Positions 17,194 through 26,803 of a stretch of DNA of 44,365 bases are shown here, in pieces; the stretch's first letter is position 1; each line of letters starts with the position of its first letter. The stretch lies in assembly GCA_964555935.1 (NCBI GenBank), contig CAZKUN010000048.1, forward strand, positions 1-44,365, written 5' to 3'. The position numbers were made by a program, and so were the translations under genes. This DNA comes from CAZKUN01 sp964555935. GTDB taxonomy: Bacteria; Armatimonadota; Zipacnadia; Zipacnadales; VGFC01. Under the pieces are notes generated by a model. The model was not told where the DNA came from. It saw only the letters and a program-made list of their open reading frames with translations, and did no database searches.

Positions 17194-18156
17194 ATGACGA
17201 AGAGGATTGCTGTTGCTGCAATTGGCGTCGTGCTGACGGCGGTCGTAGGCGTTCTGGCAGGCTGCGGCGGAGGCGGAGCGGCACTGCCTGCCCCGGCCGC
17301 TGGTCTGCTCGTGCGGTTCAGCACCACCGACGGTTGGGAACTCGAAGTTGACCGGTCAGGTGACACCCGGGTCACCACGGACCACGCGGGGGGCGGGGAA
17401 CCCGTAGGCCTCTTCGAGGGGAAGCTCGGCCAGTCGAGGACCCGGGAACTGGTGCGAGCTGTGATGGACGCGACGCGCGCGGGCCTGGACGACGACTACC
17501 CGCCGAGCGACGGCGATGAGGCCCGGTGCTCCATCGAACTACCCACGGGAAGCGGCTTCCGGACGGTGGCGTTCGCGGCCCGCCGGCGGCATGTCCCGGA
17601 GGCGCTCCGGGTGCTATACAACGACAACACGGGGTTGCTTGTCAGTGCCTACAAGCGCGCGCTGCCGCACCCGACCAGCGCGATCGCAGGTTTCCTGGCC
17701 GTGGAAGCCCGCACGTACAAGGTAGGAGAGCCCATCGCGCCCGAGCTGATCATCCGAAGCGTCGGCACGCGGGCCGTCGCGTTCCCGACGCCCGACACGC
17801 AGCATCTTGCGAGCGGGCGCTTCCAGATGGGACTGTTTCGTAGCTCTGGCTTAGGGCCAGGAGGGGACTGGGCGCGCCTGCAGTGGGGGCCGGATTTCTA
17901 CCAACGCCCCCTCTCGGACCTGACGCCTGAGGCACTGCTCGATGCTGGAAACATCCGCATACTAGCCCCCGGCGATGAATACCGCCTCCCGGTGCCAAGA
18001 GCCCTTATCGCGCCCCTTGCGGATACGTATGAGCTTTATGCATGGGCCTGGATGCAGGCGCGGTACACCGAGGAGGCGCTCGCCAGCGTCATTGAGGCGC
18101 CCCTGGTGACGGGCTCAGTGTCAGCACCCTTCGTGTGGATCGACGTGGTGGACTGA
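17194..18156 (+). CDS. Predicted lipoprotein, unknown function
   Basis: 320 residues. The open frame runs further upstream, but ATG 17194 gives a clean signal peptide (TKRIAVAAIGVVLTAVVGV) ending in the lipobox LAGC, with the lipidated cysteine at residue 24, and a purine-rich GAGGTGGGAG site precedes it. The mature protein begins with a flexible GGGG stretch and is a beta-rich domain (LLVRFSTTDGWELEVDRSGD, FLAVEARTYKVGEPIAPELI) that suggests an immunoglobulin-like fold near the C-terminus. It has no enzymatic motif that I can see. It converges with the propeller gene on the opposite strand, the two stop codons being 2 nt apart. The family is not recognised. Confidence 0.7.
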   Translation: MTKRIAVAAIGVVLTAVVGVLAGCGGGGAALPAPAAGLLVRFSTTDGWELEVDRSGDTRVTTDHAGGGEPVGLFEGKLGQSRTRELVRAVMDATRAGLDDDYPPSDGDEARCSIELPTGSGFRTVAFAARRRHVPEALRVLYNDNTGLLVSAYKRALPHPTSAIAGFLAVEARTYKVGEPIAPELIIRSVGTRAVAFPTPDTQHLASGRFQMGLFRSSGLGPGGDWARLQWGPDFYQRPLSDLTPEALLDAGNIRILAPGDEYRLPVPRALIAPLADTYELYAWAWMQARYTEEALASVIEAPLVTGSVSAPFVWIDVVD

Positions 18157-18158
18157 CG

Positions 18159-19497
18159 CTAGCTTGGGGCCAGGCAGTACAGCCAGCCCTCCGTCGTCGC
18201 GAGGAGGAGACAGCCGTTTGAGAAGGCCATGTGGGCGATGAGCATCCGCCCGGGCTGGTCGGTCGTGAAGTGCCAGATCTCCTCCCCCGTGTTGATGTCG
18301 AGGGCGTAGACTCCCTCCCGGTACGGCTCCCGGTGCGCGCCGGGCACGACGATGGCGTTCTCCGTCCCGATCCCCCACCCGCTGACGAGGATCTGCCGCT
18401 TCCACAGCCGCTCGAAAGTGCGGATATCGATCGGCCCAACGTAGTCGCTGCCGCTATGCAGCACGATGGCGGCCCGCCCCCGAATGTGAGTGACCAGCTG
18501 CACCTTCCCCCCGGCAAAGCTGTACCGCCCGCTAGGGGGCAGGACGCGGCCGGGAAGCTCTACGGCCCATCCCTCACTGTCGGGCTTCGACACCAGCAAC
18601 GAGTCGATGAGCATTGGCGCAAAAGCGCGCGTCAGCGGCACAGTTGTGCCGTCCCAACTCAGCGTACCCGGCGCCAGAGCGTAGGCGCCGTGGTTCCAAA
18701 GGGGGGCGACGTAGACAGCGTCCTCCGTGACAACCGGCGCGCCCTGAAGGAACGCCGACGTCTCCTCCGTCGAGGGTGTCCAGAACTCGCCCTGCATCTT
18801 CCCAGTGCCGGCCTGGAATGCCGTTAGGCCGACCGCGGAGGTCCGTTCGATGCCGTAGTAGGTGAATTCGGTGGCAAGCTCCGTCCCCGCGTAGACGCTC
18901 CCGGCGTGGCACGTCACTGTCTGAGGGCTCGGACAGTTGCCCCAGTGCCAAGCCGCGTGCAACCCCGGCGGGCCGGCCCCCGGGGCACCACGCAAGATCG
19001 CGCCGCCACCGGACCTCACCCGTGCGAGCATCCAGGGCGGTCAGCCACACAGCCCAGGGCGACACGACGTCGTCCATGCCGTTGAGCTGATTCCGGTTGG
19101 GGATCGCGAAGATCGAGTAGATCGCGCCGTCGCCGAGCGCGCCGGTTTCGAGGCACCCCCGTGCCTGCCATACTTCCTCACCCGTCCGCAGATCGAACGC
19201 CCAGAGCGGCCCGGTCTCGGGGCGTTCGCGATGCCGGGCCGAGACGTACACGCGCTCGTCGTCAGCCACGATGTAGCTGAACCCCACCGTGCGGCTGAAT
19301 CCCACCACGAGCGGCTCGCCCGGCCGGAACAATCGCTTCTGCCACGCAACGTGCAGGGGCAGGTCGATGCGATCCGCGCTCGTGCCCGTGTTGCGAGCGT
19401 CATGCCGGAACAGCGGCCACGTGTCGGCGCGCGCATCCGGGCCGACACATCCGATTCCGATGGTGACGACTAACCAAAGACAGCTCCTCGACCTCAT
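18159..19497 (-). pseudogene. Secreted PQQ-like beta-propeller protein, frameshifted
   Basis: One gene read in two frames. ATG 19497 follows GGAGGAGG by 6 nt and starts a signal peptide (LWLVVTIGIGCVGPDARADT). The first frame carries propeller blades WPLFRHDARNTG, LWAFDLRTGEEVW and TALDARTGEVRW. Near 18965-18990, in a C/G run, coding sense passes to another frame with HWGNCPSPQTVTCHAGSVY, further beta strands and a final blade YALDINTGEEIWHF, ending at the stop 18159-18161. Restoring the frame needs a 1-nt deletion (or 2-nt insertion). The change could be a real inactivating mutation or a sequencing error in the homopolymer-like run. Propellers of this family act as scaffolds such as BamB or as quinoprotein-dehydrogenase-like proteins; no quinone-binding or haem site is evident. 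Intact length would be about 445 residues. Confidence 0.78.
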
Positions 19498-19707
19498 CCG
19501 TCGCCTCCTCCACCTTGCGGCGCAGCGCCGAGCCTGTGGGGTGCGCACTCATCGGTCCCATCCCCCACATTCCATTCCTCAAATGAGGGACACCTGCTCG
19601 TTCGCGCCGCCCCGTGAATAATCACATTTCCCGTGGCTCACACTTCGGAGATAGCGCTGCTCGGAGAGCGTTCATTCACTAGTACGCGCACCCCAGGAGG
19701 CAACGCG
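19498..19707. promoter_or_regulatory. Divergent intergenic region with a 12-bp perfect dyad
   Basis: 210 nt between the propeller gene (-) and the copper-amine-oxidase-N-like gene (+), which should hold both promoters. A perfect dyad CCTCAAATGAGG lies at 19577-19588 and could be an operator, though a 12-bp palindrome can arise by chance. An AT-richer patch, GTGAATAATCACATT, at 19613-19627 is the most promoter-like stretch for the + strand gene. No regulator gene is nearby to support this. Confidence 0.25.
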
Positions 19708-20154
19708 ATGAGAACGCTTCTGACGATCGCTGTTATTGCGTCGATTGCCGGGACGGCAGTAGCCGACACGCTGGTGGATGTGTATGTGGATGGCACCAAG
19801 ACGAAGCTCGCTCCTCAAGCCCGAATTCGTGATGGCAAGACGTTCGCCCCCCTTCGCGACGGCGCCGAAGCCGTCGGCGCCACGGTGGAGTGGGTCAGCT
19901 CGACCCAGACCGCGACGATATCCGCGAATGGCAAGCAGACGCATATCAAGAAATCGCAGGGGATTATCGTCGACAACCAGATGCTGATTCCGCTGCGGCT
20001 GATGGCGGAGGCTCTCGGCGCGCAAGTGGCGTGGGACGGGGCCACGAAGGCAGTGCGTATCACCACGCCAGCGGTCAGCGGAGACACCGATGAGGGCACA
20101 GAACCGGAGCCAAAGGACGAAGGCACTGGTCCCAAGGATGAGGGCACTGGCTAA
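19708..20154 (+). CDS. Secreted copper amine oxidase N-terminal-like domain protein
   Basis: 148 residues starting at ATG 19708, with AGGAGG 7 nt upstream. Residues 1-19 are a signal peptide (LLTIAVIASIAGTAVAD). Residues 20-120 form a copper-amine-oxidase N-terminal-like domain with its two typical half-repeats: VDVYVDGTKTKL / FAPLRDGAEAVGATVEW, then IIVDNQMLIPLRLMAEALGA and QVAWDGATKAVRI. This domain binds surfaces or ligands and is not itself an oxidase. The tail is low-complexity and tandemly repeated (DEGTEPEPKDEGTGPKDEGTG pattern, 20089-20151). Such small proteins are frequent in Firmicutes and Armatimonadota. Its neighbours give no functional hint. Confidence 0.82.
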   Translation: MRTLLTIAVIASIAGTAVADTLVDVYVDGTKTKLAPQARIRDGKTFAPLRDGAEAVGATVEWVSSTQTATISANGKQTHIKKSQGIIVDNQMLIPLRLMAEALGAQVAWDGATKAVRITTPAVSGDTDEGTEPEPKDEGTGPKDEGTG

Positions 20155-20325
20155 GGCTTGAGGTCTCAGGACTTTGGACACCCTCGATTTTCCATCTTCG
20201 GGGTCGATGCGGTAGCGATAACTGTCCGCTTCGACCTCGGGGAGCGCGGTCGTCGCGGGCCGCACAGGAAGCCCCCGACCGGGCAGGGAACTCCCTACAT
20301 GATCAGCCGATCACCTGGAGGTTCC

Positions 20326-22794
20326 ATGCGCCAATTGCGCCGCGTTACTGTTGCGCTCGCTCTGCTGGCCGGTGTCTCAGCCGCGCAGAGCCAGACCAAC
20401 CTGCTGCTCAACCCACAGTTCGACTTCCACTGCTTCGACAACAGCCGCGACGCCTCGGCCAAGGTCTATTCCGCGGGGTATGTGGCCTGCTGGAACAGCG
20501 ACGCCTACGGCGACGTCACAGCGACGACGTCGCCGCACGTTGAGTCGGTGAAGACGACTGTCCACGTCCGCAACCTCGTCGCGATTCATCCCGGCAAGCG
20601 GCTGCAGCAGGTGGTCTTCTTGCCCGACATCGGCATCCGCCACGGCGAGCAGGTCAGCCTCTCGGTTCACGGCCAACAGACCGCTCCCGACAGCCTCCGC
20701 GCCACGGTCCACGTGATGAAGATCGACAGCCAGACGGGCAAGTGGGTGCCCAAGGAACTCGGCATGGGCGACAGCCGCGAGTTTCCGCGTCACTCGCGCG
20801 GCGAGCTGGTCGCGGCCGCATCATATCCCGCGACATCCGGCCCGGACGACGCCTTCGAGGTCAAGATCGAGGGCTGCGAGGTCGTCGGCAACTTCATCCA
20901 CAAGAACGAGTCGTCGGATGAGCAGGCCAACTCGATCGCGTTGAGGATCGAGTTTGAGAATGTCAGTGAGGATGATGTCTGGGTCTACGCGCCATGCCTC
21001 GCGAAGGGCGCCGAGGCGATGACCGGCCTTCCCGAGATGCGCGAGACACCGAGTTACTACACCCGCATTCCGCGCACGATGCGCAAGCTGTGGCGCGGCG
21101 AGCCGCTCCACATCATCGTGATGGGCTCGTCGATCGACCGAGGCAGCGCAAACCCCAAGATGTACCTGTACGATGAGGACCCGACGTCGGCCACGTTCAA
21201 GCACCCGATCGCCGACGGCGAATTCGACGGCGACCTGACCGGGAGGCCGGATCTTACCGACACCTTCGGCTGGTGGCAGCACTACTTCGACTGGGCCGGG
21301 CGGCTGAGGGTTGAGTTGATGCGCAAGTTCAACCTCACGCCCGACAAGATCTGCCTGAACTTCATGGCGCGCGACGGCTCGTCGATTTCCGAAGCGATGA
21401 CCGGACTCGAAGAATACTGCTCGCTGTCACTGCCGCCCTCGCCCGAGGTGAACGGGCAGAAAGAGGGCCAGACGTGGCAGGAAGTCTATCCCGGGCTCTT
21501 CGACCGACCGCAGGGCCCCGGCCCCGACCTCGTGCTCTTTGGCAGCGGCGCCAACCGCAAGACCGATCAGCCGGACGAGGGCGCTGTCTTTGAGGCGACG
21601 ATCCGCTGGATCCAGGCGCGCTATCCGGAGTGCGAATTCCTCTGCTGCATGTGGCAGCGCGACCGCTCGTACACCCCTAACTCCGGGCACATGATGGAGA
21701 TCGCGCTGGCCTACGGCATCCCCTTCATCGATCTAGGCGATCGGATGGACCAGCTCGCGAATTACAGCAACCGCTACGCCCTCTGCCCGAGTGACGGTCA
21801 CCCCCAGGCGCCGGGGCATTACATCTGGTTCAGGACCGTCGAGCAGGCCTTCGAGGTCGCCGATCCCATCCGGACCGGCTTTGCCCAGCAGCACCTCCCG
21901 CGCCGCCTTAATCCATACGCCTACGGGTGGGAGGGCGAGATCAATACTTACGCGGCCGACTCGCCACGCATCAACGGCAACATGATGATCCTCGATGACG
22001 TCCACGTGACTTGCTGGGCCACGCCCATCGAGGGCGATCCGATGAAGGCCCTCATCGACGGCGATGAGAAGCGCTCCCCGCGGCCGAGCGGCGGGCGAGA
22101 CCTGCGCAACGCGAGCTTCGCGGTCGGACGCCTCTCGCTGGGTGACCGGCACGTCCTGGAACTCGGCGCGCCGGGTTCTGAGATCGTCGTCGCCGACTGC
22201 CGCGTATGCCCGAACCGCCGGTTCTTCCCGGCCGATCACGCGCTCTGGCAACCCGCCGATCTCGTCGTCGATCCCTTCGCCAGCGAGTGGGGCGGCCCGT
22301 ATGGCGACAAGCAAGTCAAGCTCGCCGCGGGTGGCTCCATGGAGATCGACGTCGTCTGCACGGACGTGTCGGTGGCTTACGTTGACTCGCCCGACGGCGG
22401 CACGTTGAGCGTTACCGTCGATGGGCAAGAGCGCCTGAACATCGACACGAGCGTCGCATTCACAGACGGCGCCGGCGGCGAGCGATACATGGAGAACCGC
22501 AAAGGGATGCTGGGCCTCGGGTACGGCACCCACCACGTCCGGATCGAGGTGACTGAGGGGACAGCGACGGTGCTCGGGCTGTTCACCTACGACTCCCGTT
22601 CGAACCGCGACCGCGAGCGCCGGCTGACCGGCATCGCCGCTCCGGGCGAGACGCTGACCTTCACGCCACCGTTTGGCGCGCCGCCGGTGGTCATCTGCGA
22701 GGGTGGGCTGACATGCGCGACTGGTGATGTCACGCCGAGTCAGGCCACCTTCGGCGGCACCGCGCCCGGCAACTACCAGGCGATTGGGGAATGA
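20326..22794 (+). CDS. Secreted SGNH/GDSL-family hydrolase, probable carbohydrate esterase
   Basis: 822 residues. ATG 20326 is chosen because it gives a signal peptide at once (MRQLRRVTVALALLAGVSAA) and GGAGG lies 4 nt upstream; ATG 20299 would add nine residues. Residues 23-230 look like a carbohydrate-binding beta-sandwich (LLLNPQFDFHCF). Residues 260-510 are the SGNH hydrolase: block I IVMGSSIDRGS with the likely nucleophile Ser269, block III FGSGANRKTD and block V CPSDGHPQAPGH with Asp490/His492. The Asp is two rather than the usual three residues before the His. The C-terminal part is a second beta-rich region. It probably removes acyl groups from polysaccharide outside the cell. First gene of an operon; its stop overlaps the next start (22791-22794). 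Confidence 0.8.
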   Translation: MRQLRRVTVALALLAGVSAAQSQTNLLLNPQFDFHCFDNSRDASAKVYSAGYVACWNSDAYGDVTATTSPHVESVKTTVHVRNLVAIHPGKRLQQVVFLPDIGIRHGEQVSLSVHGQQTAPDSLRATVHVMKIDSQTGKWVPKELGMGDSREFPRHSRGELVAAASYPATSGPDDAFEVKIEGCEVVGNFIHKNESSDEQANSIALRIEFENVSEDDVWVYAPCLAKGAEAMTGLPEMRETPSYYTRIPRTMRKLWRGEPLHIIVMGSSIDRGSANPKMYLYDEDPTSATFKHPIADGEFDGDLTGRPDLTDTFGWWQHYFDWAGRLRVELMRKFNLTPDKICLNFMARDGSSISEAMTGLEEYCSLSLPPSPEVNGQKEGQTWQEVYPGLFDRPQGPGPDLVLFGSGANRKTDQPDEGAVFEATIRWIQARYPECEFLCCMWQRDRSYTPNSGHMMEIALAYGIPFIDLGDRMDQLANYSNRYALCPSDGHPQAPGHYIWFRTVEQAFEVADPIRTGFAQQHLPRRLNPYAYGWEGEINTYAADSPRINGNMMILDDVHVTCWATPIEGDPMKALIDGDEKRSPRPSGGRDLRNASFAVGRLSLGDRHVLELGAPGSEIVVADCRVCPNRRFFPADHALWQPADLVVDPFASEWGGPYGDKQVKLAAGGSMEIDVVCTDVSVAYVDSPDGGTLSVTVDGQERLNIDTSVAFTDGAGGERYMENRKGMLGLGYGTHHVRIEVTEGTATVLGLFTYDSRSNRDRERRLTGIAAPGETLTFTPPFGAPPVVICEGGLTCATGDVTPSQATFGGTAPGNYQAIGE

Positions 22795-25700
22795 CAATGA
22801 CCTGCGCGTATCTGCTGCTATCCCTGGCCGCGGCCAGCCACGCCGATGACGTCCCGACGGCGTCATCGTGGATCTGGTATCCCGAATCCGTCGCCACGGA
22901 GGGCGTCGACGAGACGCGCTACCTGCGGCGGTCGATCACGCTCGACGCCGCGCCCGAGGATGCTCTCATTCGCGTCATGGCGGACGATGGCTTCACGTTC
23001 ACCGTCAATGGCTCCCCTCCGCCGGCCGCAGTGGAGAAAGGCGTTGCGGGGCACGTCTGGGATCTGTCGACCGCCCTGCAAGTCGGCGAGAACGTGCTGG
23101 CATTCTCCGTGTATAACGCCGCTGGAATCGGCGGCTTGATGGTCACGGGCATCGTGAAGTCGGACGCGTCTTTCCGCGCATCGCGCGAGCCGGTTGACGG
23201 GTGGGACCGACCTGGCTTTGACGATTCGGATTGGCCCGAGGCAACCATCGTCGCCGGCGCGTATTCGGAGCCATGGTACCGCCACGCGGCCTTCGACATG
23301 GAACCGTTCCTCACGCCCGACGATCGCGAACGCTGGAGCGCGTGGCGCGAGCCGTTGCTCCGACTCCCTGACGGTCTCGCCGACGAGCCTCGCGCCCGCG
23401 CGCGCTTCGAATACATCGACGGTAACTGCGCGCTGCTGATCGATGACGAGCCACGACCGCCCTTCATGTACCGCGGCACGGTCAATCCACTCTCGACGCA
23501 CGGTCGCCGGCAGATCGGTCTCTTCCGCGACGCGGGCGTGCATGTCTACACGATGTACCTGCCACTCGAGCCGATGTGGAAGGCGCCAGGGGAGTACGAT
23601 TTCAGCCACCTGGACGACGTCGTCCGGGCGTACCTCTCGGCCGATCCCGATGCCCGCCTGGTGGTCATCCTGCGTCTCATTCCGCCGCGCTGGTGGATGG
23701 ATGAGCGACCGGACGAGTTGATCCGTTACGCCGGTGGCGATGACTTCAACACATCCGACGAATCGGGCCGCGTCCGCCGCGCCTCGCTCGCGTCGAAGCT
23801 CTGGCAACGCGACGCTCTGGACATCTGGACCGCCGCCATCGAGCACTTGGAGGCCCAGCCGTGGGGCAAGCGGATCATCGGCTATCAGCCGGGGTATGGG
23901 ATCTACACCGAGTGGCACTACTTCGGGAGTTGGCGCGAGCAGATGCCTGATACGGGCGTCGCGATGACCAAGTACTTCCGCGAGTGGCTGCGCGCCAAGT
24001 ACGGGACGGATGCGGCGCTCCGGGAGGCGTGGAGCGATGCGGAGGTGACGCTCGAATCCGCGACTGTTCCCCTGGCCGAGCCGCGCCTGTCGGCGGGCGC
24101 TCTCGGCATGCGCAGCCGCGACACGGACAGTTGGGTCATCGATTACTACCGCTGCCAACAGGAGGTCACGGCCGACGACATCGAGCTGTTCTGCGCGGCG
24201 GCGAAGCGCGTCACCGGCGGGCGAGTGCTGTGCGGTGTCTTCTACGGCTACTTCTACGGCGTGGTCTCGCAAACTCAGGGCGGCCACCTCGAACTCGAGC
24301 GGCTCTTTAGCTCGCCGAACATCGACTACTACGCCGCGCCCTACAACTACTCGCACCGCCTGATGGGCGACGATGGCCGGACGCGAACGACCATCGACGC
24401 CTTCCCGCTCGCGGGCAAGGTGCACATGATCGAGGCCGACACGCGCACGCATCTTCACCCGCGCGACGAATATGGCAAGCTGGGCCTTGCGGGCGAATCG
24501 GTCGCCGCTATCCGCCGGGAGATCGCGACAGCCCTCACGCACTCCAGCGCGCTGTGGTGGTGCGATTTCGGGGAGGATGGATCGGGCGGCTGGTACGATC
24601 AGCCCGAGCTGATCGACGAGATCGGCCGCATGGTGAAGCTGGCCGAGCGGCGCCTGAACTCCCCTCGCCGGAGCACTGCCGAGGTCGCGCTCATCTGCGA
24701 TTTCGAGAGCTGCTACCACCTCGCCGAGGGCGCTCCCATGCGCGCGCACGAGCGCACGCTTGATCGGGTCGGGACTGAACTCCACCGGACGGGAACGCCC
24801 TTCGATACGATCCTGCTGTCCCAACTCGCCGACGCGGATCTCGATCGATACAAGCTGCTCATCTTCCTGCACGCGCTGCGCGTCGATGCGCCGACTCGAC
24901 AGGCCGTGCGGAAGGCGGTCCGAGGCCGATCCGCGCTCTGGCTGTGGGCGCCCGGCATCACGGACGGCGAGAGCTTCGGCCCGGACCTCGTCACCGATCT
25001 GACGGGTTTCGATGTCGCGCTCGAGGGCATCGGCACGCAAGCCTCGGTGGTGACGTGTGGCACCGAGGACCCGCTGACTCAGGGGCTCCCGCCGACCAGC
25101 GTCTGGGAACTCGCGCCCCGCGATCAGCGACCCATCCCCGACGCGCTCGATGCGGGGAACTGGCACAACCCTCGCGATGAGGAGACGATGGAAAAGCACT
25201 ACCAGCGCTTCGATTGGCAGATTGTGGGCGACGCGCTCCGGTGGGACTTCGCGACAACTTACGCCTGGACCGACATCCACCTGGCCGCCGAGATCCCCGA
25301 GTGCGATGGCCTCAGCATCAGCCTTGCGGGGGAGGGCGCTGGCGCGGGCCTGGGCGTGCGATTCGTGGTGAAGGGCGCGGTCGGCGAGTTCGTCGCGCCG
25401 TCGTTTGGGCTGCAATCAGATCCGGTCACGCGCGTCCTCCCATTCGCGGCTTTCACCAAGGCGCCATGGGACCGCACGGATGCCACCGAGATCACCTTCC
25501 CGTTGCGGGGTCTGAAGATCGTGCTCGACGGCACGGGCGGCAGCCGGGAGGGCGCGGTGATCGCGCGAGATCTCGCGGCGGTTACCGGCGATCTCACCGA
25601 GCGCGAGGAGCGGACCTTCGGCAGTCCGGGCGACATGCGTCCCGCGCTCACGATCGTGGACCCAAGCGCCTCGACCCTCGGTCGGGACGCGGCGTCCGGC

Positions 25701-26024
25701 GGCGTGCTCCTGGCCTCGCGTGGCAAGGCGCCGACGCGCCACGTGCTCTGCACCACGCCCGTCGTCCCACGCGAGTTGCTCTCGGCGCTCATCGACGAGG
25801 CCGGAGCGTGGCGGGTCGTGGATTCTGAGAACGTCATCGTGAACGCCGATTCGAATTTGCTCTCGCTCCATACGGGCGTCGGCGGACGCTATCAGATCAA
25901 CCTGCCGCGCCGAGCCACGCTGCGTGACGCTCTGACGGGAGAGCTAGTCGGCAATGGTCGCCAAGTGGACATTCAGCTCGCCCCGTCGTCAACCGCGCTG
26001 CTCGCCATCGAGCCCAGGAGGTAG
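22791..26024 (+). CDS. Secreted GH42-like beta-galactosidase with N-terminal galactose-binding-like domain
   Basis: 1077 residues, coupled to the SGNH gene by an ATGA overlap. A short signal peptide (CAYLLLSLAAASHAD) precedes a galactose-binding-like module at about residues 25-185 (ASSWIWYPES, RYLRRSITL, FTFTVNG) like those of rhamnosidases. The GH42-type TIM barrel spans about 215-620. The acid/base candidate is Glu374 (GIYTEWHYF) and the nucleophile candidate Glu548 (HMIEADTRTH); their spacing of 174 residues fits GH42. A glutaminase-like trimerisation domain follows (KLLIFLHALRVDAPTRQAV), then beta-rich C-terminal regions. It likely cleaves beta-galactoside or related linkages outside the cell. 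The exact specificity cannot be read, and related families (GH35, GH5-like) are less likely. Confidence 0.8.
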   Translation: MTMTCAYLLLSLAAASHADDVPTASSWIWYPESVATEGVDETRYLRRSITLDAAPEDALIRVMADDGFTFTVNGSPPPAAVEKGVAGHVWDLSTALQVGENVLAFSVYNAAGIGGLMVTGIVKSDASFRASREPVDGWDRPGFDDSDWPEATIVAGAYSEPWYRHAAFDMEPFLTPDDRERWSAWREPLLRLPDGLADEPRARARFEYIDGNCALLIDDEPRPPFMYRGTVNPLSTHGRRQIGLFRDAGVHVYTMYLPLEPMWKAPGEYDFSHLDDVVRAYLSADPDARLVVILRLIPPRWWMDERPDELIRYAGGDDFNTSDESGRVRRASLASKLWQRDALDIWTAAIEHLEAQPWGKRIIGYQPGYGIYTEWHYFGSWREQMPDTGVAMTKYFREWLRAKYGTDAALREAWSDAEVTLESATVPLAEPRLSAGALGMRSRDTDSWVIDYYRCQQEVTADDIELFCAAAKRVTGGRVLCGVFYGYFYGVVSQTQGGHLELERLFSSPNIDYYAAPYNYSHRLMGDDGRTRTTIDAFPLAGKVHMIEADTRTHLHPRDEYGKLGLAGESVAAIRREIATALTHSSALWWCDFGEDGSGGWYDQPELIDEIGRMVKLAERRLNSPRRSTAEVALICDFESCYHLAEGAPMRAHERTLDRVGTELHRTGTPFDTILLSQLADADLDRYKLLIFLHALRVDAPTRQAVRKAVRGRSALWLWAPGITDGESFGPDLVTDLTGFDVALEGIGTQASVVTCGTEDPLTQGLPPTSVWELAPRDQRPIPDALDAGNWHNPRDEETMEKHYQRFDWQIVGDALRWDFATTYAWTDIHLAAEIPECDGLSISLAGEGAGAGLGVRFVVKGAVGEFVAPSFGLQSDPVTRVLPFAAFTKAPWDRTDATEITFPLRGLKIVLDGTGGSREGAVIARDLAAVTGDLTEREERTFGSPGDMRPALTIVDPSASTLGRDAASGGVLLASRGKAPTRHVLCTTPVVPRELLSALIDEAGAWRVVDSENVIVNADSNLLSLHTGVGGRYQINLPRRATLRDALTGELVGNGRQVDIQLAPSSTALLAIEPRR

Positions 26025-26030
26025 CCCAAC

Positions 26031-26801
26031 ATGACCGGCACAGTCGCCTGCGTCATCGGCATGTCTGTCGTCTGCGCCGTCGCTACCGCGGACACGCAAT
26101 ACGGGCACGAGCGGACGCTGCTGGATGTGGACGGGCACGCGGCGTTCATCATCCAGCCGACGGAGCCGGCCGAGGGCGCGCCATGGGCGTGGTATGCGCC
26201 GACATTCATCGGCGCGATTCCGAACGCGGCGAACGGCTGGATCTTCGGCCAACTGCTCGACGCGGGTTGGGCAATCTGCGGCGTGGAGGTCGGCGAGTCG
26301 TTCGGCAGTCCCGCTGGTCGGGCGGTCTACACCGCGTTCTACGAGCGGGTGACCGCGGAGTATGGACTCTCTCCCAAAGCCTGTCTCGTCCCCCAAAGCC
26401 GCGGCGGGCTGATGCTCTACAACTGGGCCGCCGAAAACGCGGAGAAAGTCCAGTGTATCGCCGGCATCTACACGGTCTGCGATCTCCGCAGCTATCCCGG
26501 CATCGCGGCGGCCGCTCCGGCGTACGCAATGACCGAGAAGGAACTCACCGACAGTCTCGCCGAGCACAATCCGATCGACCGCCTCGCGCCGCTCGCGAAG
26601 GCCGGCGTGCCGATCTTCCACATCCACGGCGACTCGGATACCGTCGTCCCCATCGAGGAGAATAGCCAGGTTGTCCATGCCCGCTACACGGCTCTCGGCG
26701 GCGAGATGGAGCTGGTGATCGTGCCGGGCAAGGGCCATGCAGAGATCCCGGAGTTCTTTCAGAACGACGCCATGCTGAAGTTCCTTCTAGGCCAGGAGTG
26801 A
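26031..26801 (+). CDS. Secreted alpha/beta hydrolase
   Basis: 256 residues starting at ATG 26031, with AGGAGG 10 nt upstream and 6 nt after the GH42-like stop. A signal peptide occupies residues 1-20 (VACVIGMSVVCAVATADT). The alpha/beta hydrolase fold is shown by the nucleophile elbow PQSRGG with Ser123, the acid Asp203 in HGDSDTVVP and His236 in GKGHAE. The elbow is Q-S-R-G rather than a strict GxSxG. The strand IPNAANGWIFGQLLDAGWAI is typical of the fold. In this operon it most likely removes ester decorations from the same polysaccharide that the flanking enzymes attack. Dienelactone-hydrolase-like or prolyl-oligopeptidase-like activity cannot be excluded. Confidence 0.82.
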   Translation: MTGTVACVIGMSVVCAVATADTQYGHERTLLDVDGHAAFIIQPTEPAEGAPWAWYAPTFIGAIPNAANGWIFGQLLDAGWAICGVEVGESFGSPAGRAVYTAFYERVTAEYGLSPKACLVPQSRGGLMLYNWAAENAEKVQCIAGIYTVCDLRSYPGIAAAAPAYAMTEKELTDSLAEHNPIDRLAPLAKAGVPIFHIHGDSDTVVPIEENSQVVHARYTALGGEMELVIVPGKGHAEIPEFFQNDAMLKFLLGQE

Positions 26802-26803
26802 CC

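Noticed and set aside
20089..20151. Short tandem repeats in the copper-amine-oxidase-like gene as a CRISPR or mobile repeat
   Set aside because: The repeats are imperfect, contiguous and in frame, encoding a DEGTG-type low-complexity tail.
22863..25415. Long - strand open frame of 850 codons
   Set aside because: Antisense to the GH42-like gene, whose catalytic Glu residues and spacing are clear; the antisense translation has no domain features.
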